Source of the DNA: Legionella cherrii
GTDB lineage: Bacteria > Pseudomonadota > Gammaproteobacteria > Legionellales > Legionellaceae
DNA length: 64,000 bases
Direction: 5' to 3'
Assembly: GCF_900635815.1 (NCBI RefSeq)
Contig: NZ_LR134173.1
Coordinates: forward strand, 3,132,001-3,196,000
The translations under genes were made by a program, and so were the position numbers. Below the pieces are notes generated by a model. That model searched no databases and was not told the DNA's origin. It was given only the letters and a program-made list of their open reading frames with translations. Below are positions 38,213-46,907 of this stretch, one piece after another (the stretch's first letter is position 1; each line of letters starts with the position of its first letter).

Positions 38213-38815
38213 CTAATGTTGTATATGAGATACCACAAATTGTGCGAGAATTGCAGTAAACTGTTGCGTTGCCTTATTGGCTGCGATGACACCGCCATAG
38301 GGGGTATCACTAGGACAGGGGATCTGTAAGTTGATAATCCGCGAAGCGAGCACTTTATTATCACTAACATGAGTCAAAACCATTTTGCCTGAAAATTCGA
38401 GGACACTTGGTTTTTTAAGGAAATTTTGTTCCAGTGCAAGCAATTGGGTATCCAATCGATAATCTACTCCTAAGGTATACGCATTGGATGTAACTGCTTT
38501 AAAAAGATTTGTTCGTTGTAAACTTTGTAGAATTAAAGGATATAGCATATCAGCGGGAGGATTTACCCATGCGTTGTTTGCAAAAGGCTCAAGCGCATAA
38601 GGTTTTTTAATATAAAGCATTTGTTCCGTTTGATACCCTGCAGCAGCTTCAGTTGCAGTAACCAACAAAGTAATGGGCATAGGTTTTTTGGCCAACTGTT
38701 TCGTGCTGTATGCACTTAATTGATATTGATTTTTTACAGAGACTTTTACTGGTGAGCATGCACTGAGCAACACCACGCTAAAACTCACAAGAAAAACAGT
38801 CAACTTTTTCATCAT
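38213..38815 (-). CDS. PqiC-like lipoprotein of an MCE transport system
   Basis: The 200-residue product has signal peptide [20 protein letters not shown], whose Cys20 is the lipidation site. The mature domain resembles the ABC-transport auxiliary lipoprotein family (PqiC/DUF330): [20 protein letters not shown] followed by [15 protein letters not shown]. These outer-membrane lipoproteins work with MCE proteins in lipid exchange between membranes. It is the last of four contiguous minus-strand genes (permease, ATPase, MCE protein, lipoprotein) and starts one base after the MCE gene stops. Confidence 0.8.
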   Translation of the reverse strand: MMKKLTVFLVSFSVVLLSACSPVKVSVKNQYQLSAYSTKQLAKKPMPITLLVTATEAAAGYQTEQMLYIKKPYALEPFANNAWVNPPADMLYPLILQSLQRTNLFKAVTSNAYTLGVDYRLDTQLLALEQNFLKKPSVLEFSGKMVLTHVSDNKVLASRIINLQIPCPSDTPYGGVIAANKATQQFTAILAQFVVSHIQH

Positions 38816-39718
38816 TTATTCTCCAGGCCCAGGTTGTGGCGGTTTACTTCCACGAATAACCACAGCAGGGTTCTGACGCATTTCACTGCTCACTTTTTCT
38901 AAATTTGCAGAAATGGCATTCAATCGGCGTAATAAAATTACGGCTGGTGGAAGAGCTTCTTGGGAAATTTTATCTAACGTGTTTCTTCCTGAGCCCATCG
39001 TTTTTGATACACTATTCCCGGCGTTACTTAAACTTTCTGCCATGGTATCAAACTTAGAGATTCCTACTTTTAACTCATCGAGTATATGGGGAAGATCGCG
39101 ACTCGCTTTAGCCAGATTATCCATAAAAACATTAAGATTCTTGCCATTACGCTCAAGATTTTTAGAAAAATGATCAATATTAGTTAATATATGATTTATG
39201 TGTTTTGCATTTTCTTCGTTAAAGATACGTTGTGCTTCGGAACTTACAACACCTATATCTTCAGATACTTTTTTCAAAATGCTATCTAATTGATTGAAAA
39301 CAGAAGGTTTTGAGGGAATAACAGGAAAAGGTTCGCCAGGCATTTTTAGAATTGGAGTCAAATCAGAAGTGCTTGCGCTCAAACCAATATAAGTAACACC
39401 AGTAATTCCTTGAGAATTTAATGTTGCATAAGTACTTGTAGTAATTGGTGTATCTTCTTCAATATCCAATAAAATTTCCACTTGTCTTGGATCGCTTTGA
39501 TTTAATTTTATTTCTTTTACATATCCAACTTGCACTCCATTGAATTTTACAGGGGCATCTTTAGTTAGACCGGAAGCTGCTTCATGCATGAAAACAGTGT
39601 AAGTTGTATACTTTTTTTGATTAAAACCAACAGACAACCACAACATGGAAGACACGAGGCCCACGAGCAATATGAGTACAAATATACCTACAATGGTGTA
39701 ATTGGTTTTCGATTCCAA
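38816..39718 (-). CDS. MCE/MlaD-type lipid-binding protein
   Basis: This 300-residue protein has a single N-terminal transmembrane helix (VGIFVLILLVGLVSSMLWLS) and one MCE domain at about residues 35-115 (TVFMHEAASGLTKDAPVKFN, then GVQVGYVKEIKL). A long helical tail follows, ending in Pro/Gly (GSKPPQPGPGE). MCE proteins form hexameric rings or tubes that shuttle phospholipids across the periplasm. It is longer than E. coli MlaD because of the helical tail, closer to PqiB/LetB-like or Tt2-type single-MCE proteins. It is encoded between the ATPase and the lipoprotein. Confidence 0.88.
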   Translation of the reverse strand: MESKTNYTIVGIFVLILLVGLVSSMLWLSVGFNQKKYTTYTVFMHEAASGLTKDAPVKFNGVQVGYVKEIKLNQSDPRQVEILLDIEEDTPITTSTYATLNSQGITGVTYIGLSASTSDLTPILKMPGEPFPVIPSKPSVFNQLDSILKKVSEDIGVVSSEAQRIFNEENAKHINHILTNIDHFSKNLERNGKNLNVFMDNLAKASRDLPHILDELKVGISKFDTMAESLSNAGNSVSKTMGSGRNTLDKISQEALPPAVILLRRLNAISANLEKVSSEMRQNPAVVIRGSKPPQPGPGE

Positions 39719-39739
39719 GTATCCTGTCTCCAGTTATGC

Positions 39740-40477
39740 TTACATTTTACTAAAATAACCAGCAATGATTTTATTCTTATTTTTCATTAAATCATCAATT
39801 GGCTCCACACTTAAAATTTTTCCATCCCCAATAAAGGCTACGCGATCAGTAGTTCTTTTTAAAGATTCTATATCATGACTCACCATGACTATAGTCAGTT
39901 TTAAAGAGTCTCTTAAAAAAACAATCAACTCATCGAAAAGTCTTGCACTTAATGGATCCAAGCCTGTAGTTGGCTCATCCAAAAACAATAATTCCGGATC
40001 CATAGCAATGGCTCGTGCCGCTGCTGCTCTTCGTTGCATCCCTCCACTTAATTCCGAAGGCAACTTGCCCGCCGCCTCTTTGGGTAACCCTACTAAAGCG
40101 ATTTTTAGCAAAGCTAATTCATACATGAATTCATAATCCAAATTAGTAAATTCTTGCATGGGAAACATGATATTTTCCAGCACATTCATTGATGAAAATA
40201 GTGCACTGTGCTGGAAAAGCATTCCCCAACGACGTCGAATCGAGAATGATTGTTGCAAATCAAGATGACGAATGTCTTGGCCAAAAACTTTAATGACGCC
40301 TGCTGTAGGCTTCATTAACATTAGCAAGCTACGTAATATCGTTGTTTTTCCGCTTCCAGAACCACCAATAATCGCTAGAATTTCCCCTTTTTCTACGGTC
40401 AAATTTACATCCGAGTGTACCCATTGCCCCCCGAGGTAATTTTTTAAACCTTTAATTTCGATAATGGGTTCACTCAT
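39740..40477 (-). CDS. MlaF-like ABC transporter ATP-binding protein
   Basis: This 245-residue ATPase has Walker A GGSGSGKTT at about 38-46, the ABC signature LSGGMQRRAAAARAI, Walker B LLFLDEPTTGLDP, and switch His in VMVSHDIES. The GLDPLSARLFDELI segment is typical of the Mla/Ttg2A group that energises lipid transport. It starts adjoining the permease stop (next base), so the genes are tightly coupled. Confidence 0.93.
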   Translation of the reverse strand: MSEPIIEIKGLKNYLGGQWVHSDVNLTVEKGEILAIIGGSGSGKTTILRSLLMLMKPTAGVIKVFGQDIRHLDLQQSFSIRRRWGMLFQHSALFSSMNVLENIMFPMQEFTNLDYEFMYELALLKIALVGLPKEAAGKLPSELSGGMQRRAAAARAIAMDPELLFLDEPTTGLDPLSARLFDELIVFLRDSLKLTIVMVSHDIESLKRTTDRVAFIGDGKILSVEPIDDLMKNKNKIIAGYFSKM

Positions 40478-41611
40478 CTATAAATGCATCCGGCTATAAA
40501 TAACTGAATAAATTGCATCCGCAATAATAATCAGAAATAATGCCTGCACTACACTCTTAGTAGTTTGGCTCCCGATATTTTTTTCCGTTCCCGCCTCAAC
40601 TCGAAACCCTTGGAAGCAACCAACCAAAGCAATTAACAATGCAAATGCTGGCGCTTTATAAAGACCTAAATTCAACTGTGAGAGCCCAACAGAGTCTCTT
40701 AATCGCTGTAAAAAATCAACAAAACTTATACCCAGTTGATTCTTGGACATAATCATTGCACCTAAAATACTAAAAATATCAGACCAAAAAATCAATAAAG
40801 GAAATGCAATCAATAATCCGATTACTTTCGGAAGCACTAATAATTCAGTAGGAGAAAGTCCCATGGTTAGCAGCGCATCGACCTCCTCATTGAGTTTCAT
40901 ACTGCCAATTTGGGCTGTAAACGCAGAACTGGTTCGTCCAGCAACAATAATTGCGGTAATGAGTGGTGCAAATTCACGAAAAATGGCCATGCCCGATAAA
41001 TAGGCAATGAAGATGTTGGCGCCATAGGTTTGCAATTGCAATCCCATTTGGTAAGCCAAGACCACACCGATTAAAAAAGAAAGTAAGGCGAGAATAGGTA
41101 AAGCTGTGACGCCGGTAGCATGTATATTTGACATAATGCTTGGTAATTGAAATCGACGCAAATTGCCAAATGCTTCGATAATTTTAGTTGTTAAATCGCC
41201 AACTAAATTAAGAAGTCCATCAGCTTGTCGTAGTTTATTTTCTGATTCTTTGCCTAACTGATAAAATAAATTTTCTTTGGGTTCGGAGGGAATTTGATAA
41301 CCTAAAAGATCTTTTTTTGATTTAATTAAATCGATGAGTTGCTGTTGGGCTTCGGTAAAATCAGTCAGTTCCACCTTATTTTCTTGTTGCTCGAGTGCAT
41401 CAATGCATTTAATCAGAGCCAACCCCCCTGCACTATCAAAATGACTCATTCCTTTTCCGCTAATGATTATTTTTTCTCTTTTGGGCAACTCGCCTTCACT
41501 AAATCTTTTTAATAAATTCCCAATTTGCAAAACAGACCATGCACCCGTACAGTGAAATCTGGCAAGTTCCTTATCAAAAGTGATTTGCGCGTTGCTTTGT
41601 ACCATAGTCAT
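40478..41611 (-). CDS. MlaE-like permease with N-terminal STAS-like domain
   Basis: The 377-residue protein combines a STAS-like domain (about residues 8-110: WSVLQIGNLLKRFSEGELPK and GMSHFDSAGGLALIKCIDAL) with an MlaE permease (about 140-375: ALPILALLSFLIGVVLAYQM, AGRTSSAFTAQIGSMKLNEE, VDALLTMGLSP). In E. coli the STAS protein MlaB is separate; here the two are fused, an arrangement known in many MlaE homologues. It is the first gene of the operon and forms the membrane dimer that passes lipid to or from the MCE ring. Confidence 0.93.
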   Translation of the reverse strand: MTMVQSNAQITFDKELARFHCTGAWSVLQIGNLLKRFSEGELPKREKIIISGKGMSHFDSAGGLALIKCIDALEQQENKVELTDFTEAQQQLIDLIKSKKDLLGYQIPSEPKENLFYQLGKESENKLRQADGLLNLVGDLTTKIIEAFGNLRRFQLPSIMSNIHATGVTALPILALLSFLIGVVLAYQMGLQLQTYGANIFIAYLSGMAIFREFAPLITAIIVAGRTSSAFTAQIGSMKLNEEVDALLTMGLSPTELLVLPKVIGLLIAFPLLIFWSDIFSILGAMIMSKNQLGISFVDFLQRLRDSVGLSQLNLGLYKAPAFALLIALVGCFQGFRVEAGTEKNIGSQTTKSVVQALFLIIIADAIYSVIYSRMHL

Positions 41612-41809
41612 TTTTTTTGAAAAATAACCTCAAGAATAATATGAATGTTCTGGAAGAGCAAAAACAATTGAAGATGGTACCACAAGAACAAGTTATTCGG
41701 ATAGGGTAAAAAATGCAGCCTGGGTGAGCTGGCAAAACCCAGATTTCACTACTTTATTCATTTTGCTGAGTAACCAGTTAGGAAGAATCCTAGATTTTCA
41801 AACTGCATT

Positions 41810-41861
41810 TTGTCATTCCCGCGTTGGGAATTTGTTCTCAATAAAGCTACGGGAATGACAA
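41810..41861. repeat. 12-bp inverted repeat
   Basis: ttgtcattcccg (41810-41821) pairs perfectly with cgggaatgacaa (41850-41861), loop 28 bases. It lies just past the stop of the minus-strand gene at 41880 and could also end its transcript. Confidence 0.6.
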
Positions 41862-41879
41862 TCGATCTGTTCAACAAGG

Positions 41880-42920
41880 TTAAGAAATTAAAGAAACAGC
41901 ACTAATTGTGTTACTGAGTTCATCAATTTTCTTGCCTCCATCAGCTGCGGGTTTAAATATTGAAAATTCCCCAACACGAATTGATGAGCCAACACGATCA
42001 AGTCCTCTATTAATGAGCTTGGCCAGATCATCCAGGAATTCTTCCCACCAACCACGATGTGACTTAAGCGTTTTTACATGTTCGTTGTCTTTGCTCAGAA
42101 AGACTTGGCTTTTTGATTTAAAAGCTTTTAAATCTCCATCAGAAATGAATTGATTAACGAGTTCCGTTATTTGATCATAAATGCTTTTTGCAGCAGTCGC
42201 AGCTTGTTTATATTGCGTTACCTTATCTGGATTTTTCTTATATTGCTTCACTTTCTCTTCATATTTTTTGCACTTCGTATGAAGTGTTCTTAATTTAACA
42301 GTCACATCATGGACTAGTTGGCTACGACGTTTCCTGTTTCTCAGCTCACCATGATTTTCCTCAAGCGGTTTGTCATGCTTCTTAGCAACCGGTTCAGTTT
42401 TTTGTTGATCATCCGCAGGAACTTCCTTGCTTATTCTTTTCTTCGGTATGTCAGCCTCATCGTTCTTTATTCTAGGGTCTGCAGCTTTAGTCTGGGTTTG
42501 GAAAGACACACTGTTTTCACTTGCTAACCGCATGACTTCATTAACTTCATCCAGCTTTTCATCGCTTTTTGGAGCCCAATCTACCGATAATTTTTCAGGA
42601 GTAACTTCAGTTCTGCTTTCGTCTGCTTTTTCACGTTGCTCATGAGCGCTCGACGAGTGTTCATTTTGAATTTGTGGTGTATATCGTTGCTTTAGATTTT
42701 GAGTTAATTCATTAATCTGAACATCCAAATCACTGATAATTTTTCGATGATGTTCAGTTAAATTAACTGTTAGAGGGTTTTTTATTTTTTTCTCTTTATA
42801 TTTTTCTAAAAAGCTATTTAACTCTTCTAATGATTTACACCTTTTCAATTGTCCGATGAGTATATTTCTCATGTTTTGAGCTGTGTTAAAAGCATTTTCT
42901 TCTTTTCTACTCTTTCCCAT
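41880..42920 (-). CDS. Hydrophilic coiled-coil protein, candidate effector
   Basis: This 346-residue protein starts at ATG 42920, which has GGGAG 6 bases upstream; the open frame reaches 42959. It is highly charged with no signal peptide. There are helical segments at about 5-95 (RNILIGQLKRCKSLEELNSF) and 205-275 (LRTLHTKCKKYEEKVKQYKK), separated by a disordered acidic/basic middle. The C-terminus contains HRGWWEEFLDDLAKLINRGL, reminiscent of the H-x-x-W segment near the end of several Legionella helical effectors, then a polar tail. No known domain is recognised. The effector role is inferred from composition and genus. Confidence 0.6.
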   Translation of the reverse strand: MGKSRKEENAFNTAQNMRNILIGQLKRCKSLEELNSFLEKYKEKKIKNPLTVNLTEHHRKIISDLDVQINELTQNLKQRYTPQIQNEHSSSAHEQREKADESRTEVTPEKLSVDWAPKSDEKLDEVNEVMRLASENSVSFQTQTKAADPRIKNDEADIPKKRISKEVPADDQQKTEPVAKKHDKPLEENHGELRNRKRRSQLVHDVTVKLRTLHTKCKKYEEKVKQYKKNPDKVTQYKQAATAAKSIYDQITELVNQFISDGDLKAFKSKSQVFLSKDNEHVKTLKSHRGWWEEFLDDLAKLINRGLDRVGSSIRVGEFSIFKPAADGGKKIDELSNTISAVSLIS

Positions 42921-43286
42921 AACATCTCCCAACAATTTAACCAAATTAAATGCGTGCAATTTACTCTTAATGACAAATAATTACTAGGAAAAATAAATTA
43001 AAAAACAATGCCTTGATATAAAAAAACATTGAAAGGTCTTTTTTTAACCATAAACTCAAAGCGATTCTTTGTTTTCCGCACTTCTTACACAGCTAAGTTT
43101 CATAAAATAAAATCCTACAACTTACGTGATTTTAAAGTAGTTTGCTGTTCCCTTTTATGATAAAATTGGCTTTATTTTTTTCAAGACAGTAAAATCGGGT
43201 ATGCAAGACAACTACAGCCTATTTGAACAACGCAAACGAGGCATTATAAAAACTTGCTTTAATGCCGGCTATTCAAAGGAGAAAGC
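42921..43286. promoter_or_regulatory. AT-rich gap upstream of HMG-CoA reductase with a short overlapping reading frame
   Basis: This is the divergent promoter region for the coiled-coil gene and mvaA. A 31-codon frame from ATG 43201 (MQDNYSLFEQRKRGIIKTCF...) ends at 43296, overlapping the mvaA start in another frame. It could couple translation, but it has only a weak ribosome site. I see nothing else. Confidence 0.3.
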
Positions 43287-44585
43287 ATGCCTTTAACTTC
43301 TAATACTGATGAGCTTTTTCGCGGATTTTCCAAACTAACACGAGAAGAACGTTTTAAACGCTTATTAGCCTTAGGGGCAATAACATCTGAAGACATCGCA
43401 TTTCTTAAAAGTGGTGGCGTCAAAGATTTGAATTTGGCAGATAAACTGATTGAAAACGTCATTGGTTATTTTCAGCTTCCTCTAGGTGTAGCCACTAATT
43501 TCAATATCAATGGTCAAGATTATGTAATTCCTATGGCTGTTGAAGAAACATCAATCATCGCGGCTTTGTCTAAGTCCGCCAAATGGATTCGACAATGCGG
43601 CGAAATAAAAACCTGGGTTCACGGCGAATGCATTTTAGGCCAAATTCAATTGGCAAAAGTGAACGATTTTTCTAAATTCTCTCAGATTTTTCATGAAAAC
43701 CGCACGTACTTAATCAATAAAGCGAATAAAGATGTAGCGGACAACATGGTGAAACGTGGCGGCGGTGTTATCGATCTGCAATTACGTCAGCTCAAAAGAG
43801 AAGATAATCAGGATATGGCGGTAATTCATTTAACTATGAATAGTTGTGACGCTATGGGAGCGAACATTATTAATCAAGTACTTGAGTACTTGAAAACGCC
43901 TATAGAGCAGTTAACTGGTGAAGAAGTCACCATGTGTATTTTATCTAATTTGAATGATCAAAAGCTAACAACGGCTCAAGTAACTATCCACACCATTGAA
44001 CCCGTTCTCGGTCAAAAACTGCAGGAAGCATCGCTTTTTGCTGAAATGGATCCTTATAGAGCAGCTACTCATAACAAAGGGGTAATGAATGGTATTGATC
44101 CCGTATTAATTGCGACTGGTAATGATTGGCGTGCGGTTGAAGCGGGTGTACACGCCTACGCAGCACGCGATGGCCAATACCGAGCAATTACTCGTTGGCG
44201 CTTTCACGATGGGATACTGACAGGACAGCTTACTGCACCAATTATTGTAGGGACCATTGGTGGTGTTACTTCGTTGCATCCGACTGCAAAAATGTGTTTG
44301 CGAATGATGAACATTTCTTCAGCAAATGAATTATCGCAAATCATTGCTGCAGTAGGTCTCGTACAAAATTTAGGGGCAATTAAAGCCTTATGCACCGAAG
44401 GGATTATTCAAGGCCACATGAAATTACATATTGATAACCTGCTCTTGGCTGCCGGAGCCAATGAAAATGAAATGCCCGTACTTAAAGAGCATTTGCAAAA
44501 ATGGTTGGATTTGCACAAAAGAATTAGCCTAAACAATGCCCATGATTTACTGGCTAAAATCAGACAAACACCAATTGCTGTATGA
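43287..44585 (+). CDS. mvaA: Hydroxymethylglutaryl-CoA reductase, class II
   Basis: The 432-residue enzyme reduces HMG-CoA to mevalonate. Class II (bacterial) features are ENVIGYFQLPLGVATNFNIN with the catalytic Glu, IPMAVEETSIIAALSKSAKW, the DAMGAN dinucleotide motif, RAVEAGVHAYAARDGQYRAI and GTIGGVTSLHP. There is no membrane anchor. AAGGAGAAAGC precedes the ATG. The phosphomevalonate kinase gene overlaps its stop (ATGA). Biosynthetic direction is expected because the other mevalonate genes are present. Confidence 0.94.
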   Translation: MPLTSNTDELFRGFSKLTREERFKRLLALGAITSEDIAFLKSGGVKDLNLADKLIENVIGYFQLPLGVATNFNINGQDYVIPMAVEETSIIAALSKSAKWIRQCGEIKTWVHGECILGQIQLAKVNDFSKFSQIFHENRTYLINKANKDVADNMVKRGGGVIDLQLRQLKREDNQDMAVIHLTMNSCDAMGANIINQVLEYLKTPIEQLTGEEVTMCILSNLNDQKLTTAQVTIHTIEPVLGQKLQEASLFAEMDPYRAATHNKGVMNGIDPVLIATGNDWRAVEAGVHAYAARDGQYRAITRWRFHDGILTGQLTAPIIVGTIGGVTSLHPTAKMCLRMMNISSANELSQIIAAVGLVQNLGAIKALCTEGIIQGHMKLHIDNLLLAAGANENEMPVLKEHLQKWLDLHKRISLNNAHDLLAKIRQTPIAV

Positions 44586-45457
44586 AATGGCTAATTCCTG
44601 CAAAAACCTTTTTATTAGGTGAATATGCTGCTTTAGTGGAGGCCTCTGCATTTGTTATAACGACTTCTCCCTGTTTTGAACTGATGCTCCTATCGCAGAA
44701 TGATTTATTGGGAATCCACCCCGAATCTCCAGCTGGGCTTTGGTGGCTAAAACAAAATTTCGAATCAGGCCTTTTATGGAATGATCCTTATGCAGGTCGA
44801 GGCGGTTTAGGTGCCTCCAGCGCCCAATTTTTGGCAAGCTACTTGGCGGGTTGTTTCTTGAATGACTCCATAGCTGATTTAAATAAGATGCTTGATGCCT
44901 ATTATGAATCCTCATGGGCTGGAAAAGGTTTAAAACCAAGCGGATATGATGTAATAGCACAATCACAACAAGGGTGTGTTTATATTAATAAACAACGAAA
45001 ACTAGTGAAATCCTATGGTTGGCCCTTTCACGATCTGTCTTTTTTTCTCATTCACACCGGAGTGAAACTGGCGACCCATCATCATTTGCAAGATACCACC
45101 CTGCCCGATCAGATTGATTATTTATCCTGTCTGGTAGATACAGCCCAGCAAGCATTCGAGCAAGAAGACTCCCCAAAATTGATTCAGACTATAAATGATT
45201 ACCATCAAAAATTAAGCGAATTAAATTTGGTAGCGGAACACAGTTTAAAATTTATTAATGAATTTAAAAAATATCCTGAGATACAAGCAATCAAAGGCTG
45301 CGGTGCATTAGGTGCTGATGTTTTATTACTTCTTACCTCCTTGGATAAGGCTTCGATTCTTGCTGAGAAGCTAAAATTGCAGAACTGGACCATCCTGGCT
45401 ACAGAAAAAAACATTTGTTTTCAAGCCCCACAAATTAAAGATCCCTTTTTTGATTAA
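44582..45457 (+). CDS. Phosphomevalonate kinase (GHMP family)
   Basis: This 291-residue GHMP kinase starts MKWLIPAKTFLLGEYAALVE, as in phosphomevalonate kinases. The ATP loop is GRGGLGASSAQFLASYLAG, and the KPSGYDVIAQSQQGCVYI segment and C-terminal GCGALGADVLLLL are also consistent. It overlaps mvaA by 4 bases. Together with mvk and mvaD, 8 kb away, it completes the three ATP-dependent steps of the mevalonate route. The exact kinase step is assigned by elimination and context and is likely but not proven. Confidence 0.85.
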   Translation: MKWLIPAKTFLLGEYAALVEASAFVITTSPCFELMLLSQNDLLGIHPESPAGLWWLKQNFESGLLWNDPYAGRGGLGASSAQFLASYLAGCFLNDSIADLNKMLDAYYESSWAGKGLKPSGYDVIAQSQQGCVYINKQRKLVKSYGWPFHDLSFFLIHTGVKLATHHHLQDTTLPDQIDYLSCLVDTAQQAFEQEDSPKLIQTINDYHQKLSELNLVAEHSLKFINEFKKYPEIQAIKGCGALGADVLLLLTSLDKASILAEKLKLQNWTILATEKNICFQAPQIKDPFFD

Positions 45458-45570
45458 GCTATTTTTGCTTAAAAAAAGTATTTGTGTCTCATAAAAACAA
45501 CAAAATTATGAGAAACATCATAAAAAGACTTGAAATTCTGTGCTAATCCGGTATTATTCCAGCCTCTTTA

Positions 45571-45646
45571 GGGCCGTTAGCTCAGGTGGTAGAGCAGGAG
45601 GCTTTTAACCTCTGTGTCATAGGTTCGAATCCTATACGGCCCACCA
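45571..45646 (+). tRNA. tRNA-Lys (anticodon TTT), copy 1
   Basis: A 76-base tRNA with acceptor GGGCCGT / ACGGCCC, D-arm GCTCAGGTGGTAGAGC, anticodon loop around cTTTTaa giving TTT, T-arm AGGTTCGAATCCT and encoded CCA. The closest familiar tRNA is the E. coli tRNA-Lys. Confidence 0.95.
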
Positions 45647-45683
45647 GTTTTAGAGTACAGTTTTAAAAAATATTTTGTCCTGC

Positions 45684-45759
45684 GGGCCGTTAGCTCAGGT
45701 GGTAGAGCAGGAGGCTTTTAACCTCTGTGTCATAGGTTCGAATCCTATACGGCCCACCA
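45684..45759 (+). tRNA. tRNA-Lys (anticodon TTT), copy 2
   Basis: Identical over 76 bases to the copy 37 bases upstream, which indicates a recent duplication or gene conversion. Confidence 0.95.
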
Positions 45760-45829
45760 TTTCTGGTTACTAACCTTCACGTTTAACCAGAACCTAATAT
45801 GACAAAATACATTAAATCCATGCCCCATT

Positions 45830-45906
45830 GCGCTCGTAGCTCAGCTGGATAGAGTACTTGGCTTCGAACCAAGGTGTCGGGGGTTCGAGTCCCTCCGAGC
45901 GCGCCA
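45830..45906 (+). tRNA. tRNA-Arg (anticodon TCG)
   Basis: A 77-base tRNA with acceptor GCGCTCG / CGAGCGC, D-arm agctcagctggatagagt, anticodon stem ttggc..ccaag with loop ttTCGaa, T-arm GGGGGTTCGAGTCCCTC and encoded CCA. Its 3' half is repeated in degraded form at 54391-54447, marking it as a likely integration site. Confidence 0.95.
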
Positions 45907-46059
45907 TTTATAAGCAAGCACTTAACTCTTTTTTATGTCCAAAAAACCAGGTTACTGTGACCAAAACGTAGCTAAACACGTTCAGCCGCAGCTCTTAGAA
46001 GCGCACTTGAAAGGTGTGCATAACGCAGTACCATTTCATAATGAGGTGGTCTGATAGAT

Positions 46060-46900
46060 CTGTACACCCCAGTTAAGAGATAATGGTTAACTGGAAAAAG
46101 TAATGCCGCTAGGAAAGAAACACCCAAAAGAATTTAAACTTGATGTGATTCGCTTGTTATTAGATCAGGGTTATGGAGTCACGAAAGCCGCGAATACTTT
46201 AGGCATCGCTCAAGCGCTATTAAGCCGTTGGATAAAAGAACATCAAGAGCAAGATAGCCAAGCCTTTCGAGGCAATGGGGAAATTAACTGCCGAGCGATT
46301 AGAAATACGCCGGCGGCAAGGAGAAAATAAATGCCTTAAAAGGAAATCTTAAAGACGGCGGCGCTCTTCTTTGCTCAAGAAACGAAATAAAATATTCGTT
46401 TGTTGCCCAAAATAAGAAGAGCTGGCCAGTTGGTGTAATGTGCCAACTATTGGGCATTACACGGCATGGATATTACAGTTATCAGCAACACCAAAGAAAT
46501 AAACCTGATGCTCCTGAGTATCAGGAGATTATTGGGTAAAAAACATAGCTTAAGCCAGCCGGTATTGTTATGGAAGCCGCATGATAAAGAATGCTTTAAA
46601 TGCATTAGGCTATCCAGTCGGCCGAAGACGAACTCAAAGCTTAATGAAAGAAGCTCAAGTTTTTGTTCGCTATCGAAGGAAATACAAAGTGACAACCCAT
46701 AGCAACCATAAACAACCGGTTTATGAAACCGTTTTAAATAAACAGTTTGATGTTAACGAAGCAAATAAAGCGTACATATCCGACAGACAGGGGGAACTCA
46801 ATATGCAAGATATCAATACCGTAACTTATTAACGAGCAAAGGCTATATTGGCAGTATGAGTAAGACCTTTCCCGCGGCTTGCCGCAAGAAGGTTCATTTG
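46060..46900 (+). mobile_element. Degraded IS3-family insertion sequence
   Basis: OrfA begins at 46103 with an HTH (KKHPKEFKLDVIRLLLDQGY and KAANTLGIAQALLSRWIKEH). After AFRGNG one extra base shifts the frame; the correct continuation KLTAERLEIRR and ILKTAALFFAQETK is found piecewise in other frames. OrfB pieces follow: SWPVGVMCQLLGITRHGYYS, then IKNALNALGYPVGRRRTQSL, then the end of the catalytic-core region (QYRNLLTSKGYIGSMSK). Then the sequence departs from the family, and the rest of the DDE domain is missing. Several frameshifts and deletions make it inactive. Confidence 0.8.
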
Positions 46901-46907
46901 TAGCTTT

